From positions 310,001 through 374,000 of the forward strand of contig JODX01000002.1 of NCBI GenBank assembly GCA_000719105.1: a stretch of 64,000 nucleotides of DNA. The letters are read 5' to 3'. This document shows, piece by piece, positions 28,059-36,891 of the stretch. Made by a program: the position numbers and the translations under genes. Position 1 is the first letter of the stretch; each line of letters opens with the position of its first letter. The notes beneath the pieces were generated by a model. The model saw only the letters and a list, made by a program, of their open reading frames with translations, was not told the DNA's origin and did not search any database. The DNA comes from Streptomyces sclerotialus (GTDB taxonomy: Bacteria; Actinomycetota; Actinomycetes; Streptomycetales; Streptomycetaceae).

Positions 28059-29798
28059 TTGAATACTGCACACCGTTCCAGACGTCTCGCGGCCACGCTG
28101 CTCACCGCGGTCCTCGCGGGAACCGGACTGACCGTCGCCGCCGCACCCGCGGCGCACGCGGCGACGGAGGCCGTGGCCAAGCTGCCGATCTCGTCGTACT
28201 CGGCGATGGCGGTCGACTCGGTGAACAAGCGCGTGTACGTCGCGGACAGCAACCTCAGCTACTACACCAACAAGGGACAGGTCGCCGTCTACGACTTCCA
28301 GGGCGTGCGGCTCACCACGATCATCACCACGGAGCACGTCTCCGGTATCGCGCTCAGCGCCGACGGCGGCACGCTCTACACGGGCGAGCGGCAGTACATC
28401 AGGCGGTACGACACCACCACGTACCAGCTCGTCGGCAGCACCGTCGCCTATCTCGACACCTGCGGCCGCAGCCTCGCCTTCGCCGGTGGAGCGCTCTACC
28501 ACACGACGCCGTACGCGAACTCGAACTCCAGCGCGAGCTGCGCCGAGGCCCAGACGAATCTGGACTCCGTCGACGCCGCCAACGTCCTGAGCCGCACCGG
28601 CTGGAACGACTACGGCAAGCTGCAGCTGGAGGCCGGGGCGGGCGACCGGCTCGTGATGGGGCAGCCGGCCAACGCCCAGGCCGCGAACCCCTTCCTCGCG
28701 GTGTTCGACGCGAGCGGCGACACCCTCGTGCGCACGGCCGGGCGGCGCTTCGCCGACGCCGACGGCAAGGGCGCCCTCAACCTCAGGGACATGGCGGTCT
28801 CCCCGGACGGCAAGAAGGTCGCCGTCGCCGACGCCTCCGCGGGCACCCGGCTGCTGAACTCCGACGATCTCTCGGACGCGGCGACCGGCTACCAGCCCCT
28901 CCCGTCCGGTGCGTCCGCCTCGGCGGTCGCCTTCAGCGGGGACGGGAAGTACGTGGCGCGCGGCGCGTCGGCCACCGGGGCCACCCCCGACCTGCTGCTC
29001 CAGCCCGCCGACCCGGACGACGCCACCGCGCCGCTGGAGTTCGCCTTCGAGGGCAGCCTCGACGGGGACCGGGTCGCCCCGCGCGGCCTGGAGTGGTCCG
29101 CCGACGGCTCCCGGCTGTTCGCCGTCACCACCAACACGGCCGGCAGCCAGTACTGGCTGCACATCATCCAGCCCCCGGCCGTCCAGTACGACGCCCGCTT
29201 CACCGGCGGTCTGACCCACAGCCCCGGTCAGGCCGTCGCGGGTGAGCCCCTCTCGGTGCGCGGCAAGCTGGAGTACGACGGTCCCGCTCCCGCCGAGCCG
29301 CTGAAGGTCGCGGCGACCCGTACGGACGCGGAGGGCACCCACGAGCTCGGCACCGTGACCGTCAAGAGCGACGGCACCTTCACCGTTCTCGACGAGCCCG
29401 GCCTGGTCGGTGACGCCACGTACACGGTGTCCTTCCTCGGCGACCTGACCCACCGTCCCGCGACGGACGTCACCCACACCGTGTCCGTCGGCAAGGCGCC
29501 CACGTCCATCGCGCTCACCGCTCCGGAGGAGGCGAGCATCTCCGCCGGCGGTGTCGAGATCACCGGCACGTTCACCGCGCAGGGCAAGGCGCTGCCGGAG
29601 CGGGCCGTGCTCAAGGTCGAGCGGAAGGACTGGCTCGGCAGCGGTGTGCTGTCGTCGGTGACGGTCGGCGCCGACGGCACGTTCACGATCAACGATGTGC
29701 CGCGCACCCGGTGGAACACGACCTACACGGTGAGCTGGCCGGGCGACGAGCTGCACGAGGCGTCGACGGCCGCGGCGACGGTGTACGTCAGGCGCTGA
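28059..29798 (+). CDS. secreted beta-propeller protein with C-terminal Ig-like repeats
   Basis: A 579-residue exported protein. TTG 28059 is chosen because a run of G residues lies upstream and the reading then starts with a signal peptide (RRLAATLLTAVLAGTG, cleaved near APAAHA). Residues about 40-380 contain propeller-type repeats (SYSAMAVDSVNKRVYVAD, GIALSADGGTLYTG, DMAVSPDGKKVAVAD, EWSADGSRLFAV). The end has two Ig-like repeats (GKLEYDGPAPAEPLKV and GTFTAQGKALPERAVLKV). No catalytic residues or sortase signal were seen, so it is probably a binding or scaffold protein outside the cell. The much longer frame upstream is antisense noise over pckA. Confidence 0.82.
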   Translation: MNTAHRSRRLAATLLTAVLAGTGLTVAAAPAAHAATEAVAKLPISSYSAMAVDSVNKRVYVADSNLSYYTNKGQVAVYDFQGVRLTTIITTEHVSGIALSADGGTLYTGERQYIRRYDTTTYQLVGSTVAYLDTCGRSLAFAGGALYHTTPYANSNSSASCAEAQTNLDSVDAANVLSRTGWNDYGKLQLEAGAGDRLVMGQPANAQAANPFLAVFDASGDTLVRTAGRRFADADGKGALNLRDMAVSPDGKKVAVADASAGTRLLNSDDLSDAATGYQPLPSGASASAVAFSGDGKYVARGASATGATPDLLLQPADPDDATAPLEFAFEGSLDGDRVAPRGLEWSADGSRLFAVTTNTAGSQYWLHIIQPPAVQYDARFTGGLTHSPGQAVAGEPLSVRGKLEYDGPAPAEPLKVAATRTDAEGTHELGTVTVKSDGTFTVLDEPGLVGDATYTVSFLGDLTHRPATDVTHTVSVGKAPTSIALTAPEEASISAGGVEITGTFTAQGKALPERAVLKVERKDWLGSGVLSSVTVGADGTFTINDVPRTRWNTTYTVSWPGDELHEASTAAATVYVRR

Positions 29799-29816
29799 CC
29801 GCTCATGTTGGTGGCA

Positions 29817-29854
29817 CCCGGTCCGCGCGACGCTGTCGGTGCACGCGGACCGGG
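29817..29854. terminator. hairpin between the propeller gene and a convergent gene
   Basis: CCCGGTCCGCG (29817-29827) pairs with CGCGGACCGGG (29844-29854) around a 16-nt loop. The genes on either side converge here. Confidence 0.6.
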
Positions 29855-29915
29855 GCCGATCGTGGAACCCCGGACGGGGCGGGGCGGGCCGGGCGGGACC
29901 CGGCGCCGGTGGCGG

Positions 29916-30344
29916 TCAGCCGGTGGTGCTCAGCTCGCGCTGCCCGGACTGGGCCGCCGCGTGCGCGTCCATGCGCTCGGCGGCGAGGATCGCGACCGCC
30001 GTGTCCGCGCGGGACGCGGCGACCACCAGGGCGCGCCCGGCGAGCGCGTGCGCCCGCTCGTGCAGTGCCACGAGGTGCGGCTCATGGATGGCGGCGGCCA
30101 CCGACGCCCGTACGGGCGGACGCCCTCCCCGCAGCCGGGTCACCTGCTCGGCGAGGAGCCCGGCGGCGTCGTCCAGGTCGGCGGAGGGGGCCAGCGCGCG
30201 GAGCTCGTCCGTCACGGCGAGCAGCGCCGCGAGATGGCTCGCGAGCTGGATGTCCAGCTCCTCCTCGCGTGAGCGGTGGGGGAAGTCGGGGGTCGTGGTG
30301 CCGGCCATCGTGTGGACCGACTTGGTGCGGATCGGTTCGTACAT
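29916..30344 (-). CDS. conserved helical protein of unknown function
   Basis: A 142-residue soluble protein, mostly predicted helix, rich in Ala, His, Arg and Glu: EEELDIQLASHLAALLAVTDE, VALHERAHALAGRALVV, ADTAVAILAAERMDAH. No domain is recognised. ATG 30344 has GGAGG 8 nt upstream, which settles the start; the longer reading has none. Its upstream region has a candidate -10 (TAGGAT, 30380-30375) next to a 28-bp dyad, so it may be under specific control. Confidence 0.65.
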   Translation of the reverse strand: MYEPIRTKSVHTMAGTTTPDFPHRSREEELDIQLASHLAALLAVTDELRALAPSADLDDAAGLLAEQVTRLRGGRPPVRASVAAAIHEPHLVALHERAHALAGRALVVAASRADTAVAILAAERMDAHAAAQSGQRELSTTG

Positions 30345-30384
30345 GGGATGGCCTCCAAGCCTCTGTTGCACCCCATCCTACCTT

Positions 30385-30412
30385 GGATTCCGTCTAAAGT
30401 TGAGTGGAGTCC
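30385..30412. promoter_or_regulatory. 28-bp dyad overlapping the promoter of the 142-residue protein gene
   Basis: The half-sites GGATTCC and GGAGTCC flank a spacer with a central AA-N2-TT, so the element matches its own reverse complement at 16 of 28 positions. It lies 5 nt upstream of the minus-strand TAGGAT (30380-30375), where a repressor would cover the -35. It is unusually AT-rich for its surroundings. Confidence 0.4.
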
Positions 30413-30480
30413 TAAACGTGTGATGCGGGGCTTGAGGGCTGCTTCGATACGTCCTGGGGGCAAAGGCGGGGCCAACGGCG

Positions 30481-30514
30481 GGGGCCGGGCCGCCCTCGTC
30501 GGCGGCCCGGCCCC
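30481..30514 (-). terminator. hairpin terminator of the aminotransferase gene
   Basis: Perfect 14-bp stem (30481-30494 with 30501-30514), 6-nt loop, 28 nt past the stop codon. Confidence 0.75.
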
Positions 30515-30542
30515 ACGTCCACGCGTCTCCGCTACCCGCGGG

Positions 30543-31754
30543 TCACGGCTGGCTGTACCCGTCCAGGAAGTGCCCGATCCGGGTGATCGCCGCGGTCAGG
30601 TCGCCCACCGTCGGCAGTGTCACCACCCGGAAGTGGTCGGGCTCGGTCCAGTTGAAGCCCGTGCCCTGCACGACCATGATCTTCTCGCGCCGCAGCAGGT
30701 CGAGCACCATCTGCCGGTCGTCCTTGATCTTGAACACCTTGGGGTCGAGGCGCGGGAAGAGGTACAGCGCACCCTTCGGCTTCACGCACGACACGCCCGG
30801 GATCTGCGTCAGCAGCTCGTACGCGACGTCCCGCTGCTCCTTCAGCCGCCCGCCCGGCAGCACCAGGTCGTTGATCGACTGCCGTCCGCTGAGCGCCGCG
30901 ACCACGCCGTGCTGCCCCGGCATGTTGGCGCACAGCCGCATGTTCGCCAGGATCGTCAGGCCCTCGATGTAGGAGTCGGCGTGCGCCCGCGGACCGGAGA
31001 TCGACATCCAGCCGACCCGGTAGCCGGCCACCCGGTAGGCCTTCGACATGCCGTTGAAGGTGAGGGTCAGCAGGTCGGGCGCGACCTTCGCGGTCGGCGT
31101 GTGCGTGGCACCGTCGTAGAGGATCTTGTCGTAGATCTCGTCCGAGCAGACGAGCAGGTTGTGCCGGCGGGCGATGTCCGTCAGCCCCTTGAGCAGGCTC
31201 TCGTCGTACACCGCGCCCGTCGGGTTGTTCGGGTTGATGATCACGATCGCCTTGGTGCGGTCGGTCACCTTCCGCTCGATGTCCGCGAGGTCCGGCATCC
31301 AGTCGGCCTGCTCGTCACAGACGTAGTGGACGGCCGTACCGCCGGCGAGGGAGACGGCGGCGGTCCACAGCGGGTAGTCCGGCGCCGGTACGAGCACCTC
31401 GTCGCCGTCGTCCAGCAGGCCCTGCATCGCCATGACGATCAGCTCGGAGACGCCGTTGCCGATGAAGACGTGCTCGACGTCCGTCTCTATGCCGAGGGTC
31501 TGGTTGTGCATGACGACGGCCCGGCGCGCGGCGAGCAGGCCCTTCGCGTCGCCGTACCCGTGGGCCGTCGACACGTTCCGGAGGATGTCCTCCAGGATCT
31601 CGGGCGGGCAGTCGAAGCCGAACGCGGCCGGGTTGCCGGTGTTCAGCTTGAGGATGCGGTGTCCGGCCGCTTCCAGCCGCATCGCCTCCTCGAGCACCGG
31701 GCCCCGGATCTCGTAACAGACGTTGGAGAGCTTCGTCGACTGGATGACCTGCAT
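30543..31754 (-). CDS. PLP-dependent aminotransferase, class I/II (AlaA-like)
   Basis: A 403-residue aminotransferase. The PLP lysine is in FNGMSKAYRVAGYRVGWM, the cofactor Asp/Tyr in VCSDEIYDKILYDG, NPNNPTGAVY contacts the phosphate, and the substrate-carboxylate Arg lies near HFRVVTLP. The N-terminal SNVCYEIRGPVLEEA and length match the alanine/glutamate-pyruvate aminotransferase AlaA group. ATG 31754 is chosen: TAAGCT lies 7 nt before it, suggesting a leaderless mRNA. It is divergent from the KAP gene. The exact amino donor is not proven. Confidence 0.9.
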   Translation of the reverse strand: MQVIQSTKLSNVCYEIRGPVLEEAMRLEAAGHRILKLNTGNPAAFGFDCPPEILEDILRNVSTAHGYGDAKGLLAARRAVVMHNQTLGIETDVEHVFIGNGVSELIVMAMQGLLDDGDEVLVPAPDYPLWTAAVSLAGGTAVHYVCDEQADWMPDLADIERKVTDRTKAIVIINPNNPTGAVYDESLLKGLTDIARRHNLLVCSDEIYDKILYDGATHTPTAKVAPDLLTLTFNGMSKAYRVAGYRVGWMSISGPRAHADSYIEGLTILANMRLCANMPGQHGVVAALSGRQSINDLVLPGGRLKEQRDVAYELLTQIPGVSCVKPKGALYLFPRLDPKVFKIKDDRQMVLDLLRREKIMVVQGTGFNWTEPDHFRVVTLPTVGDLTAAITRIGHFLDGYSQP

Positions 31755-31966
31755 GTCCGCGAGCTTACGGCGCGGTAACGGAAGTGGCTCCGTGTTTTCC
31801 GCCACGTGGGACGCGACGGGACGGCTGTTCGTATGCCGGCGGCCGGCCCCTCGGCCGCCCCCGCGCCCGGCGCTCGCGATGCGTCGCGAGCGCCGGACGG
31901 CACCCCAAGTCGCCGTCCCGGCGGATAAGTTGTCCCGGCCGACGGCTGACGGAGGGGACGGACCGC

Positions 31967-33742
31967 ATGGACTTCTCGCTGCTCAACGACGAACCGGTGG
32001 CGGCGTCCGAGGGTGATGTGCTCGGCAGCGGACGGGCCGCCCGGGAGATCGCCAAGCTGCTGCACGACTCCCGCACCGCCACGCCGTTCACGCTCGCCGT
32101 CGACGCCGGCTGGGGGATGGGCAAGAGCAGTCTCATGCGGCTGGTCGAGGCGGAGCTGGCGCGGCAGCGGGACGTCGAGGTGGTCTGGTACAACGCCTGG
32201 ACCTCCACCGGCGGCGACGCCCTGGAGGGGCTCATCAAGTCCGTGCTGATGAGCTTCGACCGGCGGGTCCTGCGCCGCGCGCTGCACCGGCTGTCCGAGC
32301 GGCGGACCTGGCTCACCGCGGTCGGCGCGACCCTGGGCGTGGTGCTCGCGCCGTTCGGGGTGGCCGGGCTGGTCGACCGCTTCTGGCAGTCCCTGTCCGT
32401 CGACGCGCGGTCCCGGAACGACATGCGGGACGCGCTGCGCGACCTCGCGACCGAGTGGGCCGAGTCGGCGCCGTACGAGCCCCGGCGGCTGCTCGTCGTG
32501 TTCATCGACGACCTCGACCGCTGCTCGGAGGAGACGGTGCTCGCGGTCTGCGAGGCGGTGAAGGTCTATCTGGACATCCCCGGCCTCGCCTTCGTCATCG
32601 GCTGCGACCGCTCGGCCCTCGGCCCGTCGGGGCTGCTGCGGGACCTCGGGCCGACCGGGTCGGCGTTCATGGAGAAGATCTTCCAGACCAGCTACCGGCT
32701 GCCGGTGCCCGGCGGGGACGAGGTCCAGGCGTACGTCAGGCACTGCGCGGAACGCTCCGGCCTGCGGGAACTGCTCGACGACGACCTGGTGAAGCTGATC
32801 GCCGACCGCTCGGCCCGCAACCCGCGCCGGATCAAACGGCTGATCAACGGCTTCGGGCTGGAGTGCTCGCTCAACCCGGTGTGGGCGAGATTCGAGCCGG
32901 AGGCGGTGATCAGAACGCTGCTGCTCCAGTATCTGTACGGCGAGTTCTACCGCATTCTCGTCTCCACCGAGAGCGCCGCCCACGCGAACGCGGCGCGGGA
33001 GTTCCTGGAGTACCGGACGGCCCGGCGGGTGCTGGGACTGGGCGGGCAGCCGCGGGCCGAGGAGTGGCGGACAACGGTGGCCTGTGTCACGGGCCACGGA
33101 CTGGCCGAGCCGGGCACGGCGGATCCAGAGAGCTGGACGACCGTCCTCGCCCGGCTGGAGGAAGAGCTGCCCACCGCCTATCCGGCGCTCGTCCGCGACC
33201 AGAACTTCGTCCATCTCGTCGAGGAGTGGCTGCGGCTGCCGCAGGCGGACGAGCTGGTGCAGCGGCTGCGGGAGGGCGGAGTGACTCCGGTCGTGGAGCT
33301 GCGGACGGACGAGGGGACGCCGCGCGGGAGCAGTGGCGTGCCCGCACGGCAGCGGGAGACGTACACCGGCCTCCAGGTCCTGTGGGTCGATGACAGGCCG
33401 GAGGGCAACCAGAGCCTCGTCTCCTATCTGGAGGGCAGGGGGGCCGAGGTTCTGCTGGCCGAGGACGGGTGGTCCGCCGAGCGCGTCCTGCGCAGCCATC
33501 CCGTCGACCTGCTGCTGTCCGACATCGCGCGCGGAGCGGACCGGGACGCCGGGCTCACCGATCTCGCGCGCTGGCGTGAGCAGGAACGGTTCACCGGACC
33601 GGCCGTCTTCTTCGCCGGACGGGTCACCCCCGCCCGGGAACGGCAGAGCCGGGAGGTGGGCGCCCGGATCACGGCCAACGGCGGGGAACTCCTTCAGTAC
33701 ATCGACGAAGCGTGGGAGGAGATCCGCCGGAGCCGGCCCTGA
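31967..33742 (+). CDS. KAP-family P-loop NTPase fused to a receiver-like domain
   Basis: A 591-residue protein. Residues 48-55 (GWGMGKSS) form Walker A and 175-184 (LLVVFIDDLDR) Walker B of a KAP NTPase, with the KAP sensor region NPRRIKRLINGF. A hydrophobic segment at about 115-136 lies between Walker A and B, where KAP proteins typically carry membrane insertions. From residue 469, LQVLWVDDRPEGNQ opens a response-regulator receiver-like domain: acidic pair Asp475-Asp476, candidate phospho-acceptor Asp519 in LLLSDIAR. The usual Lys near the end is not evident, so it may be a pseudo-receiver. GGAGGGG precedes ATG 31967. KAP NTPases include phage-exclusion proteins; this gene stands alone, and its role is unknown. 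Confidence 0.85.
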   Translation: MDFSLLNDEPVAASEGDVLGSGRAAREIAKLLHDSRTATPFTLAVDAGWGMGKSSLMRLVEAELARQRDVEVVWYNAWTSTGGDALEGLIKSVLMSFDRRVLRRALHRLSERRTWLTAVGATLGVVLAPFGVAGLVDRFWQSLSVDARSRNDMRDALRDLATEWAESAPYEPRRLLVVFIDDLDRCSEETVLAVCEAVKVYLDIPGLAFVIGCDRSALGPSGLLRDLGPTGSAFMEKIFQTSYRLPVPGGDEVQAYVRHCAERSGLRELLDDDLVKLIADRSARNPRRIKRLINGFGLECSLNPVWARFEPEAVIRTLLLQYLYGEFYRILVSTESAAHANAAREFLEYRTARRVLGLGGQPRAEEWRTTVACVTGHGLAEPGTADPESWTTVLARLEEELPTAYPALVRDQNFVHLVEEWLRLPQADELVQRLREGGVTPVVELRTDEGTPRGSSGVPARQRETYTGLQVLWVDDRPEGNQSLVSYLEGRGAEVLLAEDGWSAERVLRSHPVDLLLSDIARGADRDAGLTDLARWREQERFTGPAVFFAGRVTPARERQSREVGARITANGGELLQYIDEAWEEIRRSRP

Positions 33743-33758
33743 AACGGCCCTGCGGCCG

Positions 33759-33804
33759 CGTCCTGCCCGAGCCACGGCCCGGGCGGGACGAGCCGGGCAG
33801 GACG
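33759..33804. terminator. hairpin between convergent KAP and D-aminoacylase genes
   Basis: CGTCCTGCCCG (33759-33769) pairs with CGGGCAGGACG (33794-33804) around a 24-nt loop. Located 16 nt after the KAP stop and just before the convergent stop. Confidence 0.5.
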
Positions 33805-33811
33805 GGCCCGT

Positions 33812-35443
33812 TCATCGGGGCCCGGGAGCCCGCCGCACCGCCCGCCCCGCCAGTACGTCCGTCCGGCGCCCGTCCTCGATGACGAACCGGCCGTCGACGA
33901 GGACGTACGGGATGCCCGTCGGCAGCGTGCGCGGCTCGGCGAAGGTGGAGCCCGCCGTGACCGTCGCCGGGTCGAACAGCACCAGGTCGGCCCGGTACCC
34001 CTCCCGCACCAGCCCCCGGTCGGGCAGCCGCAGCCGGGCCGCCGGGCGCCCGGTGAGATGGGCGACGCACTCCTCCAGCGACAGCACGCCCAGCTCGCGT
34101 ACGTACGTCCCGAGATAGCGCGGGAACGTGCCGTACGCGCGCGGGTGCGGCTTGGCGCCCTGGAGGATGCCGTCGGAGCCGCCCGTGTGGACGCGGTGGC
34201 GCATGATCGCGCGCACGTTCTCCTCGTGGCCGACGTGCTGGAGGATCGTCGGACCGAGCCGGTCGGTGAGGAGCAGGCGGCGGGCCACGGCCCACGGGGT
34301 CTCGCCGCGCAGCTCCGCCGATTCCCGGACCGTGCGGCCCACGTACTCCGCCAGCGACGCATCGGTCACGCCGGAGATCTCGATGGTCTCCCACTCGACG
34401 GGCACGCCGTGGCAGCCGTCCGAGCCGAGGGCCTCCAGGTGGTGGCGGATCCGCTCGGCGGTCTCCTCGTCTGCCAGCCGCCGCAGGGTCTCCTCGGGGC
34501 CGCCCTCACTCGCCCAGCTGGGCAGCAGCGCGACGAGGGTCGTGCAGCCGGGGGTGTACGGGTAGGTGTCGAGGGTGATGTCGGCGCCGGTGGCCAGCGC
34601 GTCGTCCAGCAGGGCCAGCAGCTCGGGCGCGCGCCCCTTGTTGGGGCCGAAGTTCATGGTGGCGTGGGCGAGGTGGAGGGGACAGCCGGCCTCCCGGGTC
34701 AGGGCGACCATCTCCTCGTACGCCTCCAGGGCGCCCGCGCCGTACGAGCGGTGGTGCGGGCAGTAGTAGCCGCCGTGCTCGCCGACCACCCGGCACAGCT
34801 CGGTGAGCTCCGCGTCCTTCGCGTACATGCCGGGGGTGTAGGTGAGCCCGGACGACATGCCGACGGCGCCCTGCTCCATCCCCTCGGCCACGAGCTGCCG
34901 CATCCGGTCCAGCTCGGCGGGCGTCGGCTCGCGGTCCTCCCAGCCCATCGCGAGCATGCGGACGGTGCCCTGCGGGATCAGGTAGGCGGCGTTGACCGCG
35001 ATGCCCTCGCCGCCGAAGCCGTGGTCGAGCCGGTCCAGGTACTCGCCGACCGTGCGCCAGGTGAAGTCGATGTCGTCCCCGTACCCGTTCCAGCCGGTGA
35101 TCGCCCGGCGGACCTCGGCGAGGGTGCGCTCGTCGACGGGCGCGTACGACAGCCCGTCCTGGCCGATCACCTCCAGGGTGACCCCCTGCGCGGCCTTCGC
35201 GCTGTGGTCCGGGTCGCGGAGCAGGGCGAGGTCGCTGTGGGCGTGCATGTCGATGAAGCCGGGGGAGAGCACGAGTCCCTCGGCGTCCAGCTCCCGCATC
35301 GCGTCCGGGCGCTGGCAGCCCGCGGCGGCGGCCTCCTTGACGATCGACACGATGCGGCCGTCGTCGACCACGACGTCGGCTCTGTACGAGTCGGCTCCTG
35401 AGCCGTCCACGACCTCCGCGTCCCGGATGACCAGGTCTTCCAC
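33812..35443 (-). CDS. N-acyl-D-amino-acid deacylase (D-aminoacylase)
   Basis: A 543-residue amidohydrolase that removes the acyl group from N-acyl-D-amino acids. The metal motif is HAHSDL in GFIDMHAHSD; others are the His-rich YYCPHHRSYG, LHLAHATMNFGP and GGSDGILQGAKPHPRAYGT near the end, which matches the D-aminoacylase family closely. GTG 35443 is chosen because AGGAGG lies 8 nt upstream. The stop of the PLP enzyme upstream (35476) is 32 nt away on the same strand, so the two are an operon. With that enzyme, the gene would feed N-acyl-D-amino acids into deamination. Confidence 0.92.
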   Translation of the reverse strand: MEDLVIRDAEVVDGSGADSYRADVVVDDGRIVSIVKEAAAAGCQRPDAMRELDAEGLVLSPGFIDMHAHSDLALLRDPDHSAKAAQGVTLEVIGQDGLSYAPVDERTLAEVRRAITGWNGYGDDIDFTWRTVGEYLDRLDHGFGGEGIAVNAAYLIPQGTVRMLAMGWEDREPTPAELDRMRQLVAEGMEQGAVGMSSGLTYTPGMYAKDAELTELCRVVGEHGGYYCPHHRSYGAGALEAYEEMVALTREAGCPLHLAHATMNFGPNKGRAPELLALLDDALATGADITLDTYPYTPGCTTLVALLPSWASEGGPEETLRRLADEETAERIRHHLEALGSDGCHGVPVEWETIEISGVTDASLAEYVGRTVRESAELRGETPWAVARRLLLTDRLGPTILQHVGHEENVRAIMRHRVHTGGSDGILQGAKPHPRAYGTFPRYLGTYVRELGVLSLEECVAHLTGRPAARLRLPDRGLVREGYRADLVLFDPATVTAGSTFAEPRTLPTGIPYVLVDGRFVIEDGRRTDVLAGRAVRRAPGPR

Positions 35444-35475
35444 GAACAACCTCCTGGTGAGTAGAGGGGAGAGGG

Positions 35476-36753
35476 TCAGAAGTACGTGCGGATGTAGTCG
35501 ACGACCGTGCCGTCCGCCCGGACGAGCGGGATCAGCGGCCACTTGTCGAAGGACGTGCACGGGTGGGACAGCCCGAGGCCCACCCAGTCGCCGGCCTCCA
35601 GGTCCGCGTCCGGTCCGGTGCGCAGCCAGGCGTGCTGGTCGGACAGGGCGGTCACCTCGATCCCGGTGGCCGGGCGCTCGGTGCCGTCGCGGCGGACCAC
35701 CTGGGCGAAGGGCAGGTGCAGGTCGTAGGCCGCGTCGCGCTTGCCCGCGTTGGCGAAGGCCTGCTCGGCGGAGGGCCGGGAGACGACCTGCGTCCACAGC
35801 CGGAACGCCGGCTCCAGGGCGCCCTCCTCGGGGACGCGGTTGAACGGGGTCAGCTCGCGGTAGTGGCCGTCGTCGTGCGAGACGTAGGCGCCCGAGCGCA
35901 GCAGCTTCAGGACGGGGACGGAGAGTTCGGGGATCCCGGCGAACACGTCGGCCACCGCGTCGAACCAGGCGCTGCCGCCCGCGCTCACGACGATCTCGTC
36001 CAGCCCCGCTCCCGCGAAGCGCCCCTCCTTGTCGAAGCCGGCGGCCAGGGCGACGAGCCGGCGCAGGTACGCGCGTACGCGCTCGGGGTCGGCGGCCGGG
36101 ACCTCGCCCTCGTAGCCCGCGACGCCGACGAGCCGCAGGGTCCGGGCCCCGGCCACCGCGTCGGCGACGGCCGTGCACTCGGCCTCCGTGCGCACCCCGG
36201 TCCGGGCGCCCTCACCGGCGGCGAGCTCGACCACGACGTCGAGCGGCCGGGACGCACCGGCACCGGTCAGCGCCGCGTCCATCAGCTCCACCCCGCGCAC
36301 GGAGTCGACGTAGCAGAGGAACCGGAAGTCCGGGTCGGCGTCGAGCTGCGCGGAGATCCAGCGCAGGGCGGCCGCGTCGACGAGTTCGTTGGCGAGGAAG
36401 ACCCGCCGGACGCCGAACGCCCGCGCCACCCGCACCTGGTGCGGCACCGCCAGCGTGATGCCCCAGGCGCCGTGCTCGATCTGACGGTGGAAGAGCTGCG
36501 GGGCCATGGAGGTCTTGCCGTGCGGCGCGAAGGCGAGTCCGTGCCGGGCGGCGTAGGTCTCCATCAGCTTCAGGTTGTGCTCCAGGCGCTCGGCGGAGAG
36601 GGCCAGGACGGGGGTGGTGAAGCCGTCGGTGAACAGGTTGCGGCGCTGGGCGGCCAGCTCGCCGACGGTCAGTCCGTCTGCGTCCGGCGGGAGGCCCTTG
36701 AAGCGGTGGTCGACGCGTTCCCCGGCCAGACCTGCGAGCGCTTCGGCGTCCAT
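35476..36753 (-). CDS. D-serine dehydratase-like / D-threonine-aldolase-fold PLP enzyme (amino acid deaminase)
   Basis: A 425-residue PLP enzyme of the alanine-racemase-like fold. The PLP lysine is in FAPHGKTSMAPQL. VVELAAGEGARTGVRT and SAGGSAWFDAV are phosphate/substrate loops. LRSGAYVSHDDGHY lies towards the end, and the C-terminus HPCTSFDKWPLIPLV contains the His/Cys pair that binds a metal in D-serine dehydratase/D-threonine aldolase relatives. It probably deaminates or cleaves a D-hydroxy amino acid. GGGAGG precedes ATG 36753. It heads a two-gene unit with the D-aminoacylase and is divergent from the kinase/IclR/RidA/GntP genes. Confidence 0.85.
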   Translation of the reverse strand: MDAEALAGLAGERVDHRFKGLPPDADGLTVGELAAQRRNLFTDGFTTPVLALSAERLEHNLKLMETYAARHGLAFAPHGKTSMAPQLFHRQIEHGAWGITLAVPHQVRVARAFGVRRVFLANELVDAAALRWISAQLDADPDFRFLCYVDSVRGVELMDAALTGAGASRPLDVVVELAAGEGARTGVRTEAECTAVADAVAGARTLRLVGVAGYEGEVPAADPERVRAYLRRLVALAAGFDKEGRFAGAGLDEIVVSAGGSAWFDAVADVFAGIPELSVPVLKLLRSGAYVSHDDGHYRELTPFNRVPEEGALEPAFRLWTQVVSRPSAEQAFANAGKRDAAYDLHLPFAQVVRRDGTERPATGIEVTALSDQHAWLRTGPDADLEAGDWVGLGLSHPCTSFDKWPLIPLVRADGTVVDYIRTYF

Positions 36754-36774
36754 GGAGCCTCCCTGATCAGTTGC

Positions 36775-36791
36775 GTTGCATGCTCTGCAAC
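36775..36791. promoter_or_regulatory. perfect dyad, likely IclR operator, in the divergent control region
   Basis: GTTGCA-N5-TGCAAC is a perfect 17-bp inverted repeat, 22 nt upstream of the deaminase start and just upstream of the -35 of the kinase promoter. A second, overlapping element GCAA-N6-TTGC (36788-36801) follows. Position and form suit a regulator encoded in the cluster, the IclR protein at 38013. Confidence 0.55.
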
Positions 36792-36796
36792 ACTCA

Positions 36797-36826
36797 TTGC
36801 GTATGTCGCTCACTGCTGTCTAACAT
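36797..36826 (+). promoter_or_regulatory. candidate promoter of the kinase-iclR genes
   Basis: TTGCGT (36797-36802), 18-nt spacer, TAACAT (36821-36826). It lies 65 nt upstream of the kinase GTG and abuts the dyad at 36775-36791. Confidence 0.5.
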
Positions 36827-36891
36827 CTCGGCCAACGCCGGTCAACGGAGCCGCCGAGGGCCGCGCGCGACACTGAGGAGCTACGACCACT

